Source: an uncultured Collinsella sp. (GTDB taxonomy: Bacteria; Actinomycetota; Coriobacteriia; Coriobacteriales; Coriobacteriaceae). Taken from it: DNA of 64,000 nucleotides. The notes under the pieces are model-generated. The model made no database searches and had not been told where the DNA came from. It saw nothing but the letters and a program-made list of their open reading frames with translations. Shown here piece after piece: positions 8,571 to 16,751 of the stretch. The position numbers and the translations under genes were made by a program. Location of the stretch: positions 1 to 64,000 of the forward strand of contig CAKUGF010000009.1 in the NCBI GenBank assembly GCA_934654585.1, in the 5' to 3' direction. Numbering within the stretch: the first letter of the stretch is position 1; each line of letters opens with the position of its first letter.

Positions 8571-9362
8571 ATGACCGAACGTTCCCGGAGCGGTAAGACC
8601 GCTTGGGACAAGGAGAAAACCCGCGAGCTGTTTCGTCGCTACAAGGAGACCGGTGATCCGGACGCCCGCGAGCAGCTCGTCATGTCCCATATGAACCTGG
8701 TAAGGTTTCTTGCCAACAAATTTAAGAACCGCGGCGAGCCGCTCGACGACCTTATGCAGGTCGGTTATCTGGGCTTGCTCAAGGCTATCGACCGCTTTGA
8801 CCCCGAGCGCGGGCTCGAGTTTACGACGTTTGCCACACCTACCATTCTGGGTGAGATTAAGCGTCACTTCCGCGATAAGGGCTGGAGCGTGCGCGTTCCG
8901 CGCCGTCTGCAGGAGCTCTCGGCTAAGGTCAACCAGGCCACCGACAAACTCACTAACGAGCTACAGCGTTCGCCTAAGGTCGAAGAAATCGCTGAATATC
9001 TGGACGTAACTGTCGACGAGGTGCTCGAAGCCATGGAATCGTCCTCGGCCTACACGTCGGTGCCCATCGAGGCCCCGGGCGCGTCTGATTCCGACGATGC
9101 ACCTTCGATTCTCGACCGCTATGCCGATGACGACAACGAGCTTGACTTTACCGATGACCGCTTGGTAATTGAGGAGGCTATCCGTGATTTCTCGCCGCGC
9201 GAGCGCGAAGTGATCGAGCTGCGCTTTGTGAAGGGGATGACCCAGATCGAGATTGCCAAGAAGCTTGGCATTTCCCAGGTGCAGGTTTCGCGTCTGCTGC
9301 GCCGCACGCTTAAAAAGATCCAGGACAAGATCGACCCCGACGGAGTGATGATTCGTTCATGA
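8571..9362 (+). CDS. RNA polymerase sigma factor of the SigB/SigF/SigG type
   Basis: Group 3 sigma factor, 263 residues, lacking region 1.1. Region 2 shows LDDLMQVGYLGLLKAIDRFDPERG and FTTFATPTILGEIKRHFRDKGW, region 3 follows with RVPRRLQELSAKVNQA, and region 4 has FSPREREVIELRFVKG with the helix-turn-helix QIEIAKKLGISQVQVSRLLR. A diagnostic acidic linker lies between regions 3 and 4. These match SigB/SigF-type stress and sporulation sigma factors. The organism shows no sign of sporulation here, so a general stress or envelope regulon is more likely. It is translationally packed between the RsbW-like gene and the permease gene (four-base overlap downstream). Confidence 0.93.
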   Translation: MTERSRSGKTAWDKEKTRELFRRYKETGDPDAREQLVMSHMNLVRFLANKFKNRGEPLDDLMQVGYLGLLKAIDRFDPERGLEFTTFATPTILGEIKRHFRDKGWSVRVPRRLQELSAKVNQATDKLTNELQRSPKVEEIAEYLDVTVDEVLEAMESSSAYTSVPIEAPGASDSDDAPSILDRYADDDNELDFTDDRLVIEEAIRDFSPREREVIELRFVKGMTQIEIAKKLGISQVQVSRLLRRTLKKIQDKIDPDGVMIRS

Positions 9363-10771
9363 GTGAGCACCCCCAACAAACCGACCGTACACTGCGTGAT
9401 ACCCGTATTCTGACCCTTCGCATCTGGGCTGTTGTAGGCTGCATTGCGATTGCTGCCGTCATCTTCAACCTCATGGGCATCCTGGCGCCGGTTATCGAGT
9501 TTCTTGCTGTCGGCTCCATCATCGCCTTTGTGATGTCGCCTATTTCCAACTGGCTCGAGCATCATGGTGTGAATCGCGGCATCGGTTCGCTCATCGCGCT
9601 TATTGTGGTCGTTGCCGTGCTCGTCGGTGTCGTCTGCATCCTGTCGCCGATTTTGTTCGGCCAGATCATGGAAGTCCTGAGCCGCCTGCCTGGGCAGCTT
9701 CGTGTTGCGGGTGGCGACCTCAACGAAATGATTTCGAACGCCAAGACGCTCAATAACACGCCGCTCAAGGAGTATCTGGACAACAACCTGTCCTCGCTCG
9801 TTACCGTGGCGTCGAAATATGTGTCTCAGATTGCTGCCGAGCTCGGACGCGGTGTGTTCCCGCTTATCACCAACACGGCTTCGCAGCTGTTCGTGATCTT
9901 CCTGGGCCTGGTGCTTGCCTACTGGATGGCCTGCGACTACCCCCGCATGCACCACGAGATTTGCACTATCATCGGGCAGGAGAAGGAGACCTCGTACCGC
10001 TTTATGGTCGCGATTCTTTCGCGCTCCGTTGGCGGCTACATGCGCGGTATGGTCGTGACGTCCATTTGTGGTGGCATCTTAGCCTTTATCGGTTTTATGA
10101 TCATCGGGCACCCGTACGCGGCGCTCATGGCCATCTTTACCGGCATCATGCATTTGGTTCCGGTCGTTGGTCCCTGGGTGAGTGCGGCAATCGCCACGAT
10201 ACTCGGCTTTATGTTCAGCCCCATGTTGGCGTTATGGACGCTCATTGTGACGATGATCGCGCAAAACGTCACCGATAACGTGATTTCGCCTAAGGTCATG
10301 CAGAGCTCGGTGCAGGTGCATCCCATCATGAGCCTCACGGCCCTCGTCATTGGCTCGGCGCTCATGGGCCCCATCGGCATGATTATTGCCATCCCGCTAT
10401 GCGCGGCCCTCAAGGGTATCTTCGTGTACTACTTTGAGAACGAGACTGGCCGCCAACTCGTGGCCTACGACGGTGCCGTATTTAAGGGCACGCCGTATCG
10501 CGATGCCGAGGGTAAACCGGTTGCCGCTTACGATGCGCTCGGCGACGACACCTTCATCTACGAGTCGGAGCTCATCGGCAACGAGACCGCGCCCGAGGCC
10601 CAGGCCATGCCTAAGCCCGAGCTCGATAATCCCTGGATTAAGCTCTCGGGTCTTCAGCCCGACGCGACAGGCTTTTTCAAGAACCCCTTCGCCAAGGATG
10701 ACGACTCCAATACGGACGACGACACCAAAACCGGCATCGACGGCTCCATGGACGATTCGGATTCCAAATAG
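9359..10771 (+). CDS. AI-2E family transporter (PerM/YdiK-type permease)
   Basis: Polytopic membrane protein, 470 residues with about seven to eight hydrophobic segments in the first 360. The stretches LGLVLAYWMACDYPRM, HLVPVVGPW and QNVTDNVISPKVM are typical of the AI-2E (UPF0118) family, whose members include autoinducer exporters and Na+/H+ antiporters. The start overlaps the sigma-factor stop by four bases, so it is part of that operon. The C-terminal 115 residues are an unusual soluble, acidic, low-complexity extension rich in Asp, Glu and Pro, ending in a poly-Asp/Ser tract; its role is unknown. Substrate cannot be inferred. Confidence 0.88.
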   Translation: MSEHPQQTDRTLRDTRILTLRIWAVVGCIAIAAVIFNLMGILAPVIEFLAVGSIIAFVMSPISNWLEHHGVNRGIGSLIALIVVVAVLVGVVCILSPILFGQIMEVLSRLPGQLRVAGGDLNEMISNAKTLNNTPLKEYLDNNLSSLVTVASKYVSQIAAELGRGVFPLITNTASQLFVIFLGLVLAYWMACDYPRMHHEICTIIGQEKETSYRFMVAILSRSVGGYMRGMVVTSICGGILAFIGFMIIGHPYAALMAIFTGIMHLVPVVGPWVSAAIATILGFMFSPMLALWTLIVTMIAQNVTDNVISPKVMQSSVQVHPIMSLTALVIGSALMGPIGMIIAIPLCAALKGIFVYYFENETGRQLVAYDGAVFKGTPYRDAEGKPVAAYDALGDDTFIYESELIGNETAPEAQAMPKPELDNPWIKLSGLQPDATGFFKNPFAKDDDSNTDDDTKTGIDGSMDDSDSK

Positions 10772-10777
10772 GCCTTG

Positions 10778-11017
10778 TTAGCGTTTCTTGAAGTTGTAGA
10801 TGACAAGAAACGCGAGCAATGCGATTGATAAGGGGCCGGCTACATAGAAATAGAGAACGTCAATTGCGCGTAGAGGTCCATAGGTCATATTGCCGGACAC
10901 TACTGAATTCAATACGTAGCCAAATGCTGGTTGGTTTGCGTACCAGCGGGAGAAGGCGAAGAGCGCTAAAAGTGCGACTACCACAACTGCATTCAGGACA
11001 AATCGTTTGCTTTTCAT
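10778..11017 (-). CDS. Small two-helix membrane protein, unknown function
   Basis: 79-residue protein not recognised as a known family. It has two hydrophobic helices (about residues 8-24 and 51-73), a Lys-rich N terminus and a C terminus ending FKKR. GGAAGGAG sits eight bases before its ATG on the minus strand, which supports it as a real gene. The DNA is clearly richer in A+T than the flanking genes, with many codons uncommon nearby, suggesting recent acquisition or weak selection. It points against its neighbours and ends seven bases from the permease stop. Confidence 0.6.
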   Translation of the reverse strand: MKSKRFVLNAVVVVALLALFAFSRWYANQPAFGYVLNSVVSGNMTYGPLRAIDVLYFYVAGPLSIALLAFLVIYNFKKR

Positions 11018-11110
11018 CGATCGCTCCTTCCGGTGACCCTTATATGGAATTCTACAACAGCCATTATTTTCAAAGAATAAGACTGTCCTAAATAACGTGC
11101 ACTTTCGCTG

Positions 11111-11140
11111 GAGGGTCGCTGTTTAGCGGCCCTCTTTTTT
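11111..11140 (+). terminator. Intrinsic terminator upstream of alaS
   Basis: Ten-base stem GAGGGTCGCT / AGCGGCCCTC with a GTTT loop, followed by six T. No plus-strand gene ends just before it (the permease stop is 340 bases away), so it may end leakage transcription, a small RNA or an alaS leader transcript. No T-box signature is visible. Confidence 0.8.
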
Positions 11141-11166
11141 GCACTGGGGCGGTGGGATGGTAATAT
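11139..11166 (+). promoter_or_regulatory. Candidate alaS promoter
   Basis: TTGCAC, 16-base spacer, then TAATAT, beginning in the T-run of the preceding terminator. It would start transcription about 40 bases before the alaS ATG. Confidence 0.55.
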
Positions 11167-11212
11167 CGTTACGTTTGAACTGTTTCGATATGAAACCGAG
11201 GAGATTCCCTCT

Positions 11213-13870
11213 ATGAGTGCTGACTACCCGTCAATGACTACGGCCGAGATCCGCTCTAAGTTCCTCAACTTCTTTGAGGAGCGCGGTCTTAAGCTCTATC
11301 CTTCTTCGTCCCTCGTTCCCGACGATCCTTCGCTGTTGCTTGCCAACGCCGGCATGAACCAGTTTAAGGAGTACTACCAGGGCAAGAAGACCATGAAGGA
11401 GATCGGCGCGATCTCCTGCCAGAAGTGCGTCCGCACCAACGATATCGACTGCATCGGCGAGGACGGTCGTCACCTGTCCTTCTTCGAGATGCTCGGCGAC
11501 TTCTCCTTTGGCGGCGTCTCCAAGCAGCAGGCCTGCGCTTGGGCCTTTGAGCTCATCACCAAGGAGTTCAAGCTGCCGCTCGACCGCCTGTACTTCACCG
11601 TCTTTACCGAGGATGACGAGACCCATGATGTGTGGCGCTCCCTGGGCGTTGCCGAGGATCACATCTCCCGTTTGGGCGAGGACGACAACTTCTGGGCCGC
11701 TGGCCCCACCGGCCCCTGTGGTCCGTGCTCCGAGATCTACTTTGACATGGGCGAGGAGGTCGGCTGCGGCAGTCCCGACTGCAAGCCGGGCTGCGACTGC
11801 GACCGCTTCCTTGAGTTCTGGAACCTCGTGTTCACTCAGTACGACCGTCAGGAGGACGGCTCCATGCCGGAGCTGCCGCACCGCAACCTCGATACGGGCA
11901 TGGGCCTGGAGCGCATGGCCGCCATCATGCAGCACAAGACCGCTAACTATGACGGCGATCTGATGCAGCACCTCATCAAGCTTGGCGAGGAGATCAGCGG
12001 CAAGACCTATGACGCCGACGATTACTCCGGTGCCAGCCGCTCCCTGCGCATCATCGCCGATCACTCCCGTGCCGTGGACTTCATGATCTCGGACGGCATC
12101 CTGCCCGGTAACGAGGGCCGCGAGTATGTCCTGCGCCGTCTGCTCCGTCGCGCCGTGTTCCACGGTCGCCTGCTGGGCATCGAGGGCGCGTTCCTGACCA
12201 AGTTCATCGACGAGGTCAACGCTCAGATGGGCGAGGCCTATCCCGAGCTGCTCAAGAACGTCGCCCTTGTCAAGGGTATCGTTGCCTCTGAGGAGGAGCG
12301 CTTCTCCACGACGCTCGATAACGGCCGTGTCTACCTGGACGAGGCCCTGGCTGCACTTGCCGAGGGCGCTGTCCTTCCGGGCGACGTCGCCTTTAAGCTG
12401 CACGATACGTTTGGTTTCCCCATCGACCTGACCGTCGAGATCGCCGGTACCGCTGGCCACGACGTTGACATGGACGGCTTTACCGCTTGCATGGAGGACC
12501 AGAAGGCCCGCGCCCGCGCCAACGCCAAGGGCGACGCCTGGGGCAGCTTCAACGACGTGTGGGTCGAGCTTTCGGACAAGGTCGCCGCGACCGAGTTCGA
12601 CGGCTATGACAACGATGTGGTCGAGGACACCAAGGTTGTCGCCATCGTTCGCAACGGCGAGTCTGTCGAGTCCGCTGCCGCTGGCGAGGACGTTGAGGTC
12701 GTGCTCGACCGCACCCCGTTCTATGCCGAGATGGGTGGCCAGCAGGGCGACGCCGGCGAGCTTTCCGCCGAGGGCGTTGTGCTGACCGTTGCCGATACCA
12801 AGAACCACAACGGCCTGTATGCCCACGTCGCACGCGTTGCCGAGGGCACGCTGACCGTCGGTGCCAGCGTGACCGCCGCTCTCGACGCCGAGCGTCGTGG
12901 CTTCCTGCGTCGCAACCACACCGCAACGCACCTGCTCGACGCCGCCCTTAAGCAGGTCCTGGGTGAGCATGTATCCCAGGCCGGCTCGCTTGTGACGCCC
13001 GAGCACCTGCGCTTTGACTTCACGCACTTCGAGGCCCTGTCCTCCGAGCAGCTCAAGGCTGTTGAGGACCTGGTCAACCAGCAGATCTTCGCTTCCAAGC
13101 CGGTCGTGACCCGCGTCATGGGCATCGACGAGGCTAAGGCCGCCGGTGCTGTCGCCCTGTTTGGTGAGAAGTACGGCGATGTCGTGCGCGTCGTCTCCGT
13201 GGGCGCCGAGGACCAGCCGTTCTCCCGCGAGCTCTGCGGTGGTACGCATGCCGCCAACACTGCCGAGATCGGCCTGTTCAAGATTATTTCCGAGTCCTCC
13301 ACGGGCTCTAACGTCCGTCGTATCGAGGCCGTGACCTCCAAGGGCGCGCTCGATTACATGGCCGACCGCCTGGCACTCGTTGATGCCGCCGCCGCTGCGC
13401 TCAAGTGCCGCGTCGACGAGGTTCCCGCCCGCGTTGAGAACCTGCAGTCCGAGCTGCGCGAGACTTCCAATAAGCTCAAGAAGGCGCTCACCGGTGGCTC
13501 CTCCGATGCCATCTCCAGCGCCATCGAGGGTGCCGTTGAGGTTAACGGCTACAAGCTCGTCGTCGCTGAGCTTCAGGGTCTCGAGGCCGCTGACCTGCGC
13601 AACGTTTGGGATACCGTGCACCAGAAGGTCGCCGGCCCCGTTGCCTGCGTCGTCGCCAGCGTGACCGAGAAGGGCACCCCGGCCCTGCTCGCTGCCGGCT
13701 CCGATGACGCTGTCAAGGCTGGCTTCCACGCCGGCAACGTGATCAAGCAGATCGCGGGCCTGGTCGATGGTCGCGGTGGCGGTCGTCCCAACATGGCCCA
13801 GGCCGGTGGTAAGAACGCCGCCGGTATCGCCGATGCCCTCGCGGCCGCCAAGACCGCGCTCGGCGCCTAA
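11213..13870 (+). CDS. alaS: Alanyl-tRNA synthetase
   Basis: Class II synthetase that charges tRNA-Ala and deacylates mischarged tRNA. At 885 residues it is full length. The N-terminal catalytic domain begins with EIRSKFLNFFEERG and carries FEMLGDFSFG (motif 2 region) and a tight class II motif 3 (GLERMA). The editing domain has the two zinc-binding blocks HTATHLL and CGGTH, with the usual Cys and His ligands. The C-terminal C-Ala domain ends with GGGRPNMAQAGGK. A Gly/Cys-rich insert (CGSPDCKPGCDCDRF) follows the core. ACCGAGGAGA precedes the ATG. The gene is followed 17 bases later by ruvX, the usual alaS-ruvX-mltG order of Gram-positive bacteria. Confidence 0.98.
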   Translation: MSADYPSMTTAEIRSKFLNFFEERGLKLYPSSSLVPDDPSLLLANAGMNQFKEYYQGKKTMKEIGAISCQKCVRTNDIDCIGEDGRHLSFFEMLGDFSFGGVSKQQACAWAFELITKEFKLPLDRLYFTVFTEDDETHDVWRSLGVAEDHISRLGEDDNFWAAGPTGPCGPCSEIYFDMGEEVGCGSPDCKPGCDCDRFLEFWNLVFTQYDRQEDGSMPELPHRNLDTGMGLERMAAIMQHKTANYDGDLMQHLIKLGEEISGKTYDADDYSGASRSLRIIADHSRAVDFMISDGILPGNEGREYVLRRLLRRAVFHGRLLGIEGAFLTKFIDEVNAQMGEAYPELLKNVALVKGIVASEEERFSTTLDNGRVYLDEALAALAEGAVLPGDVAFKLHDTFGFPIDLTVEIAGTAGHDVDMDGFTACMEDQKARARANAKGDAWGSFNDVWVELSDKVAATEFDGYDNDVVEDTKVVAIVRNGESVESAAAGEDVEVVLDRTPFYAEMGGQQGDAGELSAEGVVLTVADTKNHNGLYAHVARVAEGTLTVGASVTAALDAERRGFLRRNHTATHLLDAALKQVLGEHVSQAGSLVTPEHLRFDFTHFEALSSEQLKAVEDLVNQQIFASKPVVTRVMGIDEAKAAGAVALFGEKYGDVVRVVSVGAEDQPFSRELCGGTHAANTAEIGLFKIISESSTGSNVRRIEAVTSKGALDYMADRLALVDAAAAALKCRVDEVPARVENLQSELRETSNKLKKALTGGSSDAISSAIEGAVEVNGYKLVVAELQGLEAADLRNVWDTVHQKVAGPVACVVASVTEKGTPALLAAGSDDAVKAGFHAGNVIKQIAGLVDGRGGGRPNMAQAGGKNAAGIADALAAAKTALGA

Positions 13871-13887
13871 GAATCAAAGAAGTCGCT

Positions 13888-14316
13888 GTGGTCGCGCTTG
13901 CGCTGGACATAGGGGAGACCAGGATTGGCATCGCCGTCTCGAGCCGAGATGGCAAGATGGCGATGCCCGTCAAGGTGCTCCCGGCTGCCGAGGTCACCGG
14001 TATGGCAAAGACATTTCGCTACCTGGTCGAGGACTATGAGCCCGAAATCCTGGTGAGCGGACGTCCACTGACCATGGCCGGTGAGCCCGGTCCCCAGGCC
14101 GAGCGCGTCGCCGCCGTGGCACAAAAGATTGCCTACGAGCTCGATCTTCCACTGGAGTTTGAGGACGAGCGCCTATCCTCGCAAGAGGCCAAGCGTATCC
14201 TGCGTGAGCAGGGACTCAACGAAAAGCAGATGAGGGGCAAGATTGATATGATCGCCGCCAGCCTGTTTTTGCAGACGTGGCTCGATCGTAAAAACGAGGA
14301 GGTCCAGCATGCCTAG
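13888..14316 (+). CDS. ruvX: RuvX/YqgF family putative Holliday junction resolvase
   Basis: RNase H-like fold nuclease, implicated in recombination or in 16S rRNA 5' end maturation (the E. coli homologue YqgF). The 142 residues have the full family pattern: LALDIGETRIGIAVS with the first catalytic Asp, ILVSGRPLTMAGEPG, and DERLSSQEA with the second acidic pair. The start is GTG, since the conserved LDIG block begins four residues in and no ATG lies closer. The stop overlaps the mltG start by eight bases, so the two are coupled. Confidence 0.93.
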   Translation: MVALALDIGETRIGIAVSSRDGKMAMPVKVLPAAEVTGMAKTFRYLVEDYEPEILVSGRPLTMAGEPGPQAERVAAVAQKIAYELDLPLEFEDERLSSQEAKRILREQGLNEKQMRGKIDMIAASLFLQTWLDRKNEEVQHA

Positions 14317-15709
14317 CGCTTCCGATCCGCGCCAACCAAATCGCCAGGGGCAGCCTGCGCCGCGTCCTGCCCAGCCTGGTCAGCGCCCGGTGCAGCCGAC
14401 GCAACGCGCGACTCAGCCCTCCTCGGTCCCCGCTCAGCCTGTCCAGCGTAGAGCCCAACAGCCTACCCAGCGCGTTGCTCGGCAGCCTGCTGCCCGTTCA
14501 GCGCAGCCCGCTGGCGGCGCTCGCTTTAAGCAGCAGACTCCTACGCAGCGCATACAGGCGCAGGCCTCGCAGCCTCGCTCCCATGCTCATCGCGTTCATG
14601 GTTCGCACGGCGTTGCTCCGGCAACGCGCTCGAGTTACAGCACCCATGCCCGCCGCGGTGCGCAAAAGAAAAGCTCCCCGGTGCCCATGATTATCGGTGG
14701 CGTCTTCGCCGTGCTCGCGCTTGTCGCGATCGTCTTTTTTGTCGTGCCGGCCGTCAAGGGCTTCTTTACCGGTGGGGACGCGAACGTCACGGCTGGCCAG
14801 CAGGTCACCATTACGATTCCCGATGGTGCCTCGGGTGATACGATCGCCTCGATCCTCTCCGAGAACCATATCGTCGAGAATCCTAAGGACTACTACGCGG
14901 CGGTCAAAAAACTCAACGCCGATATGTCGCTCAAGCCTGGCACCTACTCGTTTACCACGCTCATGGATGCGACAAAGGTCGTGCAGCAGCTTATGGAGGG
15001 CCCCAATGCCGGCTCCGATGCCCTCACGATTCCTGAGGGTCTGACGGTCGACCAGATCGCCGACCGCGTGGCCGCGGCATATGACGGTATCTCCAAGGAA
15101 GATTTCCTTAACCAGGCAAAGGCTTCCTATTACATCAACGATTATCCGTTCCTGGCGGGCGCCGGCAACGACTCGCTCGAGGGCTTTTTGTTCCCCAAGA
15201 CTTACTCGCTGGGCAAGGACCCGTCTGTAGACGACGTGATTCGCGCCATGCTCGATCAGTTTAAGGCCGAGTACAAGTCGCTAGACTTTGCCGGCTGCGA
15301 GGCCAAAATCAAGGAGCGCTACGGCGTGGAGATGTCGGACTACGACATCGTCAATCTTGCCTCTATCGTTGAGCGCGAGGGCCTTAACGCAGATCAGCGC
15401 GCGCACGTGGCCTCGGTTTTCTATAACCGCCTGGCCGGCAAGCTCGATGGCCTGCGCTACCTCAACAGCGATGCGACCATGATGTATGTCACCGGTGGCG
15501 AGGTTACCGCCGATGACCTGCAGAGCGATAGCTCCTACAACACGTACAAGCACGAGGGCCTGCCGCCCACTCCCATTTGCTCTCCGTCGCTCGAGGCGCT
15601 CAAGGCCACGCTTGAGCCGACCGACTCCGATGACCTGTATTTCTACATTACGCAGGACGAGGAGTACTTCTCGAAGACCTACGAAGAGCATCAACAGTCT
15701 TGGAATTGA
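14309..15709 (+). CDS. mltG: Endolytic murein transglycosylase MltG with long Pro/Gln/Arg-rich N-terminal region
   Basis: Cleaves nascent peptidoglycan glycan strands at the membrane and so sets their length. The 466-residue protein has three parts: an N-terminal cytoplasmic region of about 125 residues built from irregular Q-P-A-Q-R repeats, a single transmembrane helix (about residues 128-150), and the extracellular YceG domain. The catalytic Glu lies in LASIVEREG; LNSDATMMYV and YNTYKHEGLPPTPICSPS are family blocks. A strong GAGGAGG site fixes the start. The long basic, proline-rich cytoplasmic region is much longer than in E. coli or Bacillus MltG and may bind divisome or cytoskeletal partners (inference). 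Confidence 0.94.
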   Translation: MPSASDPRQPNRQGQPAPRPAQPGQRPVQPTQRATQPSSVPAQPVQRRAQQPTQRVARQPAARSAQPAGGARFKQQTPTQRIQAQASQPRSHAHRVHGSHGVAPATRSSYSTHARRGAQKKSSPVPMIIGGVFAVLALVAIVFFVVPAVKGFFTGGDANVTAGQQVTITIPDGASGDTIASILSENHIVENPKDYYAAVKKLNADMSLKPGTYSFTTLMDATKVVQQLMEGPNAGSDALTIPEGLTVDQIADRVAAAYDGISKEDFLNQAKASYYINDYPFLAGAGNDSLEGFLFPKTYSLGKDPSVDDVIRAMLDQFKAEYKSLDFAGCEAKIKERYGVEMSDYDIVNLASIVEREGLNADQRAHVASVFYNRLAGKLDGLRYLNSDATMMYVTGGEVTADDLQSDSSYNTYKHEGLPPTPICSPSLEALKATLEPTDSDDLYFYITQDEEYFSKTYEEHQQSWN

Positions 15710-15711
15710 TC

Positions 15712-16209
15712 ATGAGGATTTTTAGCCCCAAACGATATGTTGCCTCGGTCGACCGCATCGACCTCGATACCCTGTGGGCCGACGGCAAGCGAGCCATTCT
15801 GCTCGATCGCGACAACACTCTGGTGCCGCGCGATACCGAGCAGGTTCCCGCCGCGGTTTCCGCCTGGCTCAAAGCCGCCCATGCCAAGGGCTTTAAGCTG
15901 TGCATGGTGTCCAATAACTGGCATCGCGACCAGGTTATGGCGTCGGCGCGAGAACTGGGGCTCGAGGCCATCAGTCACGCCATGAAGCCGGCTCCGTTTG
16001 CCCTGAAGGCCGGTCTTAAGCGCCTGGGTGCCACGGCCGATGAGGCCGTGCTGATCGGCGACCAGCTCTACACGGACGTATGGAGCGGCAACTTTGCCGG
16101 CGTCGACACCATCCTGGTCAAGCCGCAGGCCACCCAGGACCTGTGGTACACGCAGGTCTTCCGTATCTTTGAGCGCCGGGCCCTGCGCGACCTTCCCTGC
16201 GAGGAATAG
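15712..16209 (+). CDS. YqeG family HAD IIIA-type phosphatase
   Basis: Small haloacid-dehalogenase-fold phosphatase, 165 residues. Motif I is ILLDRDNTL (nucleophile and acid Asp pair), motif II is MVSNN, motif III includes the Lys of AMKPAP, and motif IV is IGDQLYTD. It belongs to the YqeG / phosphatidylglycerophosphatase-like group (yeast Gep4 relatives), so a role in phosphatidylglycerol synthesis is possible but unproven. The ATG immediately follows the mltG stop; an upstream TTG inside mltG is not needed. Confidence 0.88.
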   Translation: MRIFSPKRYVASVDRIDLDTLWADGKRAILLDRDNTLVPRDTEQVPAAVSAWLKAAHAKGFKLCMVSNNWHRDQVMASARELGLEAISHAMKPAPFALKAGLKRLGATADEAVLIGDQLYTDVWSGNFAGVDTILVKPQATQDLWYTQVFRIFERRALRDLPCEE

Positions 16210-16217
16210 GTCTCGTT

Positions 16218-16751
16218 ATGTCCCAGCACATCAAACACGGCTGCGACCATATCTTCTTTATCGGCTTTTTGGGCGCCGGCAAATCGACGCTCGCGCGCAA
16301 CGTCGGCACCATGTTCAAGCGTCGATTCATCGACACCGACCGTCTGGTCGTGCGCCGGTGCGGCAAGTCGGTGACCGAGATTTTCGAGACCGAGGGCGAG
16401 GACCGATTTCGCGAGCTCGAGACCTCGGCACTCCGTTCGCTCCAAAGCGAGCGCAGCCTGCTGGTTTCGTGCGGGGGCGGCATCGTCGAGACGCCGGTGA
16501 ACATCGAGTTGATGCACGAGATGGGTACGTGCGTGTACCTTGAAGGTGACTTTGAGGACTCGATGCGCCAGATTCGCCGCTCCGATACACGGCCCGATTT
16601 CCGTTCGCCCGAGCATGCTGCACGCCTGTTTGAGCACCGTCGTCCGCTGTATCGCCAAGCTGCTGATCTTACCCTCGATATACGCAATAAGTCCTTTGAG
16701 GACGTTTCCTACCTTTGTGCCGAGATGCTTTTGGAGCGTGGATTGTTATGA
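16218..16751 (+). CDS. aroK: Shikimate kinase
   Basis: Phosphorylates shikimate at the 3-OH using ATP in aromatic amino acid synthesis. All functional blocks are present in 177 residues: P-loop GFLGAGKST, shikimate-binding DTD, RFRELE, the GGG triplet in SCGGGIVE, the flexible lid Arg (RRSDTRPDF) and the adenine-binding RRPLYRQ. So it looks fully active. Its stop overlaps the start of the AroB-like gene (ATGA), a typical aroK-aroB pair. Confidence 0.93.
   Translation: MSQHIKHGCDHIFFIGFLGAGKSTLARNVGTMFKRRFIDTDRLVVRRCGKSVTEIFETEGEDRFRELETSALRSLQSERSLLVSCGGGIVETPVNIELMHEMGTCVYLEGDFEDSMRQIRRSDTRPDFRSPEHAARLFEHRRPLYRQAADLTLDIRNKSFEDVSYLCAEMLLERGLL

Noticed and set aside
11018-11212. T-box or riboswitch before alaS
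   Set aside because: No TGGNACCGCG-like T-box sequence or specifier structure; only a terminator and a promoter are visible.
11231-13729. 832-codon open frame on the strand opposite alaS
   Set aside because: It is the mirror of a GC-rich, certain alaS gene; such long antisense frames arise from codon bias. No ribosome-binding site or recognisable domain.
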